Shown here: one piece after another, positions 57,401 to 64,000 of the stretch
How positions within the stretch are numbered: position 1 is the first letter of the stretch
Layout: each line of letters opens with the position of its first letter
Source: Buxus sempervirens
Taxonomy: Eukaryota; Streptophyta; Magnoliopsida; Buxales; Buxaceae
Assembly: GCA_947561395.2 (NCBI GenBank)
Contig: OX387190.1
Coordinates: 37,436,392-37,500,391, forward strand
DNA: 64,000 bases
Direction of reading: 5' to 3'
The notes under the pieces: generated by a model
Database searches by the model: none
Told to the model about the DNA's origin: nothing
Seen by the model: the letters and a program-made list of their open reading frames with translations, nothing else
Translations under genes and position numbers: made by a program

Positions 57401-60400
57401 ATGGCGACTCCGAATGTCCCGAGGCACGCACGAACCCACGTACGCCCTGTGTGCGATCTAAAAACTTGGTTGAGTTTATCCAGACGATTTACCTAAAAAA
57501 CTCATCTGAGTTTTTTGGAAAATCATCCGAGTAACAAGCTTGTAATACTTGCCTAATGGACAGTTGATTTAAAAAAGACTCTTTCTAAACAAATCATAAA
57601 TTATAGATACTCTTTTGGATGTTAATATAAAATTTTCTATATATATTTTTATTTCCTATAATAATGAAACCGTTTATTTAAAAGTTATGGGAGCTTTCTT
57701 CTTCAATGTTATCTTCAAATCTAAAAACTATTGTTGGATAATAAGAATAAAACCAGCGTATAGAACAAAAGATATCTTGGTTTTTAGAGATTATGGAGAC
57801 TAAGAACTTCTCAAATCTAAATATCTTACAATAAATTGTCAAATCTAAATCTGAAATTATAATATATAAATTTTTAGTTTTATATTTTTATTTCTTTTTT
57901 AGGTTTATAAACTATATCTTTTGCTCGTAAATTAATATAAAAAACAATTAAACACTGGAACGGAACCAATTAAACCCGATCGCAAAGTGGACTTAATTAC
58001 CTGTACCATCACTTCGCTTTTCTTCTTCTACTCTCAATTACCTGTACACTTTCTCGTCACTTTCGACGAGTGTATCCCTTTGTTTCTTTTTGGCAGGTTC
58101 TGTAGATTGGAATTTGTAGGAAGAAACATCAAAGTTTGTAGTCGTTAATGTGAAAAGGAAAGTAACAAGAAGTTACACCTACACCAACACTTCCCAGAGT
58201 AAACCTGGCTGTTTAATGGGCTAAAATTCTAATCCTTGACCAGCCAGCAGCACAAGCTTATCTAAAACCATCCAATCAGTCGCGACACCGAGTCGTGACG
58301 AAGCAAAGCAGAAGCAAGTGATCCATAAGAGTAGTCTTTCTATTAGCTAGAACTCCCAACTGTAAGCACAATAATTGGGAGTAACTCGAACCTTCCTTGG
58401 GACATCGTTGGCCCAAGTTCTAAGTGGTTTAAAATCAACCGCATTCAAGGTTTAAAAATCAATTGGTGAACGTAGAAGTTCTTAAGAACAACAGCAAGAC
58501 ACCAAACGAGATCTCCAACATTGTAGCAGAAACTATATGAAGCAGTTTCCGTATATAAACTTCTTATTTAAAAATATTAGTCTTGGGATTTTCTTACCCA
58601 ATTCGGATCGATCTAGTAAAATAAGGCTCAGTAAAGGAAAAGAAACTCAAAACTGCACGAAATACATGCAAACAGGTGCAGCAGCGCCATACATACCATT
58701 TGTGCTACTTCAATTCATACGATCAATAAAAAGATGAGGACCATAAATTCATGGGAGATTATCAGAAGCAATCACACTTTCACTTCGTCTAGAACCAGTT
58801 TTGATTCCTGCCATGCATCCTATGTCAATTTGAATTGTTGTCCCCCGTTAAGTACTAATAAGAATGCTTTTAAACTGCATCAATTGCCAAATTGCTTCCT
58901 ACAAAAATTTTAATGGGCCTTTCTTCTGCTTCATACGAGTGGGTGGCACGTGCATAATGCAGGTAAGTGTGCATGAGTTATACTACTTGGTTATGCATTT
59001 ATATGCAAGTTATACTACTTGATTCTCCAGCAGGTGTGTTAATTAGAAACAAAAGTCAATACAAACAAAAAGGAAGGGCTCTTTGGCAGCAGGAATCTAT
59101 GAGGCTTGCTTCATTGAATAATACAGATATGGACGCATTTGAATCGTGGATTGTTAGAACCAAAATAAATAACCTGCAATAAAATACGCTCAAAGAAACG
59201 AACCCAACACACCCAAGAAAGAAGAAGAGAAGAATCCTTCTATTACTTCATAAAAGACAGTACCACGTTCCTCTAATACTTCATAAAAGAATCCTAATGA
59301 CACTAAAATTTAAACACAAAAAGATAAGACACTAAACTTAAAACACTAAAAACGTAACCTCTACTAAACCAAGGAACTTTGATTTAATTATTTCTAACAT
59401 GGATGACCAAAAGGACACGGAGAAGTTTTGAAAATGTATCAACCGTGGTTAAAAGACTTTTGAGAATCAAGCTTAATTCCCCCCAGTTTCTGAGCCAAAT
59501 AAACTGGTCGCATAGTTATGATTAATTTGTTAGTCATCAAAACTGGAATTAGCTCATACGTTCTTCATTTCGACTTCACTAAAATCAGTTGTTCAATTCT
59601 CCTAAAAATCAACATACATGCGCTTCAAGTCATCATAGATTTGTTGAAGGTTGCAATCTTATCGCTAATGACACCTTATGGGTGCAACCATGAGAATTAA
59701 ACTCTTTACTTGCAAAAGAAATTAAACAAAATCCTTCTCGTGTAACAGGCTGAGTTACTTATATATATGTCTGTGCTGGCTAGAGAGAGGGAGAGAGAGA
59801 GATCCACTTTGTTTCTCGAGCTTGCGATGAGAATATTTCTCGATATTAAAACCAAATATTTACATGTGTCTGCGTATGTGTGTGTGTGTGTGTTTCAGTA
59901 CTGAAAGGATATGTCTGCGGATTTCTGGGAAGCAGAAAAGAGCAGACAACCCTTTAACACAAGGCTGCAGGTGAAACACTTACAACTGCGAGAATCGAAT
60001 CAATTGCTGTTTCCGGCAACCCGTCAAAGGCTGCTTTAACGCTTTGTTCACAACCTTTTTTCCAAATAATAACAGGGACGGAATCTCCATGGGACAGCTC
60101 ACCAGGCCACCACCTTCACGGCAACTCCTTAATCTAGGAAGAAGAGAGGAAAGAGGAAGGCAAAATCCTAGATGCTTGAGAACTCAGCAGATAAGCACCG
60201 CTCTATGCTTGGGTTTGTTCTTCCTAAACGACCTAAACAATTGGAAAGTTCATGAAAGGAAATGAAGAAAAGTGAGGATGCTATTAGTTAAAAATCTTAT
60301 ATTCTTCAGTTCTACGATGAACTCTTGCTTGCACTGTAGAGTAAGGAAAACAACAGCCATTTTCTGTAGACCTTTAGATGGAGAAAAGAATATATTTTGG

Positions 60401-60663
60401 TGAGTTGGACGCAGTGTTTGAACTGGGTTCTTCTCATAAAAATCAACAACATTTGGAGGTACCTACCAATGATCATTTTCCTTATACCATTTCCTTCTTC
60501 TTAGTCCTTACAACATTCTCACAAGTTAACAAACCCTAAAGCACACAAGCAAAAAAGCAAAAGAACCTACTGAGTCTACAAACACATTCATATACCACGC
60601 CAGAAAAACCACAAAAGCAAAGAACATAAACATATGAAAGAGAAAAAGAAAAGCACAATAGTC
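57401..60663. other. Intergenic, no gene supported
   Basis: AT-rich sequence with short frames only. A (GT)n run lies at 59877-59893, and AGAGAGGGAGAGAGAGAG lies near 59783. The 3' UTR of the Dof gene presumably lies at the right end. Confidence 0.5.
59877..59893. repeat. (GT)n microsatellite
   Basis: Uninterrupted GT dinucleotides, about eight units. Confidence 0.9.
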
Positions 60664-61650
60664 TCAAGGATATGCACCATGGGTCGAGGGCAAATCAGAC
60701 CATGATAACGTCGGGTTCCAATATCCCAATTCCCCTCCGGAAACAGGAGCTGGTTCCATGATGGGAGAAGAGGAAGAAGTCACATTACTTCGTACTGTTT
60801 GTGAATGATCATTGAAGTAATTCGCGGACGATCTGAGCCTTTGATAAAGTTCTTGAATCCCCGTGTTCTGGGCTTCACCTAGTAAGAAGGTGTGTTGCTG
60901 TTGGATGTTGTGGGTTTGATGGTGCTGTAAGGGTTGATGTTGATTGTTTCTCCAGAATGAGTTGCACAGACCAAGAGGGACATGGCTGATGGGATCAAGG
61001 ACCAAGGTTCGTCCATTTAATGCACCTGTTGCCACTGCTGACTCCGAGGCCATATGGGATCCAATCATACCAGTACCCTCTTCCTTGATGGAACCGGAAG
61101 ATATGAGATTAGTACTAGGGTTAGGGTTTTGAGTGGCTCTTAGGAAGGCTAATAGTTGAGAATTCTGCGGTGAAGGCCATAGAATCTGGTTGGATGGAAG
61201 CTCGTGATCGAATCCACTTCCAAGGTTAGATTTGGAGGTGTCGGATGACGTTGCCCTGACTTTACCAGTGCTTGCTTTTCCAGCAGGGCTGGAAACGGTA
61301 GTGTTCTTGTTTTTCCGGCAGCCGCCTCCGATGGGAACATTGCGGAGAGCACCTCCTTTGGTCCAGTACCTCCGGCAGGTCTTACAGAAGTGACGAGGCT
61401 GAGTGAGATTATAGTTGTTGTAGTAACAGAACTTGGTATTGGATGAATCGCATCTTGGGCACCTAAGATTCTGATGATCCGAAGATGTAGTTGCAGTATT
61501 AGTCGTACTAGTTGCTGATGTAGTAGATGAAGAGGAAGGAGAAAGTGAAGGAGAAGAAGAAGGTGAGCCTTCTAAAACTATTCCACCAATAGAGATTTTC
61601 CTCTCTCCTCCTACTAGTCCTGCAGCTCCTCCTAACAGCTCTTGAATCAT
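60664..61650 (-). CDS. Dof zinc-finger transcription factor
   Basis: A single-exon frame of 328 residues starting [18 protein letters not shown]. The Dof domain occupies residues 62-116: [17 protein letters not shown], then [16 protein letters not shown] and [17 protein letters not shown]. The zinc-binding cysteines C64, C67, C89 and C92 have the CX2CX21CX2C spacing. Dof proteins bind AAAG cores in plant promoters. Before the domain is a Ser/Thr-rich run, and after it a long Asn/Gln/Ser-rich region with [17 protein letters not shown]. The C-terminus is [14 protein letters not shown]. The start is the first ATG in the frame, preceded by a TC-rich leader. Which Dof subgroup it belongs to is not decided. 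Confidence 0.95.
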   Translation of the reverse strand: MIQELLGGAAGLVGGERKISIGGIVLEGSPSSSPSLSPSSSSTTSATSTTNTATTSSDHQNLRCPRCDSSNTKFCYYNNYNLTQPRHFCKTCRRYWTKGGALRNVPIGGGCRKNKNTTVSSPAGKASTGKVRATSSDTSKSNLGSGFDHELPSNQILWPSPQNSQLLAFLRATQNPNPSTNLISSGSIKEEGTGMIGSHMASESAVATGALNGRTLVLDPISHVPLGLCNSFWRNNQHQPLQHHQTHNIQQQHTFLLGEAQNTGIQELYQRLRSSANYFNDHSQTVRSNVTSSSSPIMEPAPVSGGELGYWNPTLSWSDLPSTHGAYP

Positions 61651-62773
61651 CTTTTCTTCTTTGTAAATCTACAAAAATCCAAAACACGAAAAGCAAAGAT
61701 GGTGAGTCTTTTTTTGAGTGGTGGAAAAAGCTAAAGAAAGTAGGTTTTGTTGTGTTTTCTCTACGTGAGAGAGAAGGGAGGTGGAAACAGGACTTGCCTT
61801 TGGGAATTCAGTAAGATGGTTTTGTTAGACAGCTTTGTGTGGATGTAAAAAGAACCGGAGGGTTGGTGGTGGCGAAGCTTTAATATAGATGTTAGAAGAA
61901 AGAAACCAGAAACCAGAGTGGTATATCTAAAACAAAAGGTAGTGGTATTGGCTTTGGATCGAGAGCTGCGGATGTAAGTGGTTTTGGCCCAAGGCTATGG
62001 ATATTTTCTCTATTTCCCAATATACCCTTCTGATCACACTTTTTAGATTATTTTTTGAGTTTGGCCGGTACACTTTTTAGATTATGGAAAACCAAATTTG
62101 ATAAGAAACATTATTATCCTCATCATTCAAATGACAGTAGCAGGAAATGTTTAACGAATTAATGATTAAAACAATCTTTTTTCTGTTCCTCACCTAGGCA
62201 TTACCAAAACAGACTATTATGGGTGCTCATGTCATTTATTAGATGAGTTTTTCCTATTATTATTTATTTATAAGTGAGCACGTACTTTTCTATTTAGATA
62301 GATAATTTTTTTGATGAAATTTTTAGATAGATAATTAGAATGTTATCCTAGTGCTGTTGCATTGAATCCACCAACGATTTGCTTAGCTCCACATTAAAAA
62401 AGGAAAAAAAAACTATAAAGGAAATTTTGTGGGTGATGCAAGTGGAGAGGAGATTTGAAGGCTTATAATAATAGCAATTAAGTGATTTCAAAGAAAAATA
62501 AATCTTATATAAATGGTCCCGTGTCTTCCTCTTGAAGATGCTCGTTCAAAGACAATGATTACGAGTTCAATGAGGGGGGCTTATCACGTGGAAGTACGTG
62601 TAAAGTGGATAACCCAATTACGAAGGCTCTTCCCGAAACTTATGGCTTGAATCAAGTCAAGCCATCCCACGTACAAGCAAGATCCTTCCCACGTGCGGAT
62701 TTGAGGCCCTTTTTAAGTTTTAACTAATTATACACAAGTTTGATCATGGTGGGTCAATAGGAGCTGTTCATGG
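61651..62773. promoter_or_regulatory. Dof promoter region and spacer
   Basis: CT-rich leader sequence of the minus-strand Dof gene up to about 61900, with TTTAATATAGATG near 61880 as a possible TATA region on the minus strand. Beyond that it is AT-rich with no gene. Confidence 0.4.
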
Positions 62774-62922
62774 AGAGCGTTTCACTTAGTGTACCATCCG
62801 ATGGTGCCAATGTGAAACGCACCATGGATGCCCATGTCACGAGGGGACCCACACATCCAAGCTCCATCCTAATCGATGGTCTCACAGAACCACCTGATTT
62901 TGACTCTAGAGGAAATGCTTTC
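62774..62922. mobile_element. hAT-like MITE, copy 3, with 8-bp target duplication
   Basis: The ends AGAGCGTTTCAC and GGAAATGCTTTC form imperfect inverted repeats. GTTCATGG flanks both sides (62766-62773 and 62923-62930), an exact 8-bp duplication. In inverse orientation the inside matches the copies upstream of the two NLR genes (GGAGCTTGGATGTGTGGG, GACATGGGCATCCATGG). It is about 149 bp, has no function of its own, and defines the true ends of the family. Confidence 0.8.
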
Positions 62923-64000
62923 GTTCATGGGACATGCATAAGAGATCTAAATATTAATGCAGTGGATGTATATATTTAATTTACCCGTGTGTGAAATCAA
63001 ATAAAGTGATTGATGTGGTCTCTTATTCCTCACAGATGTGGAATTAAGATAGAAATTAGCCCACTCTTAGCCACATAATTTCACTAAACTAGTTTAATTA
63101 AGCCTTGCAAGGTTTAAAATAATGTGTCATATCATAGGAAATTTTGAATAACTTGCCCACTTGACTCTTAAATCTTTTTCACACTTTGATCTTACAGCAA
63201 TCTTCCAGTAAACTTGGTCGTTTTGTGTCGGCAAGTCATTCAATATTAGGTGGGATGATAATTCAAATTCATCTACATCTATGAATGTAAGTTGCATGCA
63301 GGCACGTGCGCATACGCACACACACGCACACGCACAAGCACACACGTACTGTAATTGAAAGTAAGCTGCACATATGGATGGTGTCACTGTGGTATGACAA
63401 ACAAGAGATCTGGGCCATGGATATTAAACTGAGAAGCATCAGCCATCTAAGAGCAGGTTTAAATTAAAAATATGGTCTTACCCACTCAAGTACAAGCAAG
63501 GTTTTGAAGCATATCCTAAGAGGATGTGCTAGTGCTATATCGATTATCGACAATGATTTGTGGGTGGTTAGTGTCCGTGCTTGATTTACATGTGAACAAC
63601 GAAGGGTTCTTTGAATTTGTCGTTCCAATAAAAAGATTTAACCATGAAAGAGAGAAAAAAGAAGTGGGGTAGATGAGAAAGGAGGCTGAGGGACGGGAAC
63701 AAGAGGGGGTCTACATGTCCCAATTAAATTCATGGATCTACTCATCAATCACCGTAACGAAATTGACTGAAGATTATCAGTTATCTTAATTATCGGGAAA
63801 GATACAGTCTTTATGCGGTATTACTTCAGCTACAAGATAATCTCTAGATTTCAAAGACGATATATTAAACAAAAGTGGTAATCTCCATCATATATAGTAC
63901 ATTCTTCTCACTTTTAAATGTCTTTTTTCTCTACAGATTTCTATCGTTCTCAGTGGAGCAGTACTCGAATAAAGGAACATAGATTAGGAATTAACCTGCG
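62923..64000. other. Intergenic to window end, no gene seen
   Basis: Apart from an imperfect (CA)n run at 63311-63345 it holds nothing I can support. Any gene beyond 64000 is out of view. Confidence 0.5.
63311..63345. repeat. Imperfect (CA)n microsatellite
   Basis: CACACACACGCACACGCACA-type repeats with G interruptions. Confidence 0.9.

Noticed and set aside
62770-62979. 69-codon frame starting MESVSLSVPSDGANVKRT
   Set aside because: It lies within a short MITE bounded by an 8-bp duplication; relatives upstream of the NLRs do not keep the frame.
1-64000. tRNA, rRNA, CRISPR array or bacterial operon features
   Set aside because: No T-loop GGTTCRANNCC with matching acceptor stem, no rRNA signature and no regularly spaced direct repeats were found; the window is plant nuclear DNA.

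Overview
The window is nuclear DNA of a flowering plant. The genes have several spliced exons, the spacers are AT-rich and full of small DNA-transposon relics, and every recognisable protein is plant-specific: LOB-domain, GARP-type MYB, SnRK2 kinase, RPW8-type NLR, reticulon-like B, NRT1/PTR and Dof. The NRG1-class helper NLRs argue against a monocot, because that clade is known to be missing from monocots. The species is not identified.

Layout. 1-3100: spacer with two small inverted-repeat elements. 3100-5213 (+): an LBD36-like gene with a 5'-UTR intron. 10225-10640 (-): a decayed, inverted partial copy of that LBD gene. 11456-13402 (-): a five-exon HHO/NIGT1-type GARP repressor. 14182-22080: gene-poor, with hAT-like MITEs, a CCACCA-rich inverted-repeat element and the 3' end of a LINE. 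25995-31644 (+): a nine-exon SnRK2.6/OST1-type kinase. 32200-36031 and 36834-40813 (both -): a tandem pair of intact five-exon NRG1-type helper NLRs. 41741-43011: a repeat 'carrier' joined to an allene oxide synthase fragment, then a hAT-like element. 44140-45068 (-): a four-exon reticulon-like B gene. 48953-51691 (+): an NRT1/PTR-family transporter. 52192-53144: a long inverted repeat containing the same carrier joined to a different gene fragment. 53294-57400: two facing LTR fossils. 60664-61650 (-): a Dof transcription factor. The rest is spacer with microsatellites and one more hAT-like MITE.

The genes form no operon and act separately. Two loose themes run through them. Stress and hormone signalling is represented by the ABA-pathway kinase, the NPF transporter, the nitrate/phosphate-type GARP repressor and the helper NLRs. 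Transcription control is represented by the LBD, GARP and Dof genes. The SnRK2 kinase and the first NLR converge tail to tail about 555 bp apart.

The observations most worth a second look are these: (i) one carrier sequence with the same breakpoint fused to two unrelated host-gene fragments, one copy inside a 370-bp-arm hairpin; (ii) the NRG1 pair, with a GC-AG intron in one copy only and substitutions bunched in two places; (iii) the inverted LBD pseudogene; (iv) eight 21-bp near-palindromes inside one LTR. Exon boundaries were read by eye from splice consensus, reading frame and family knowledge. No database search was run.
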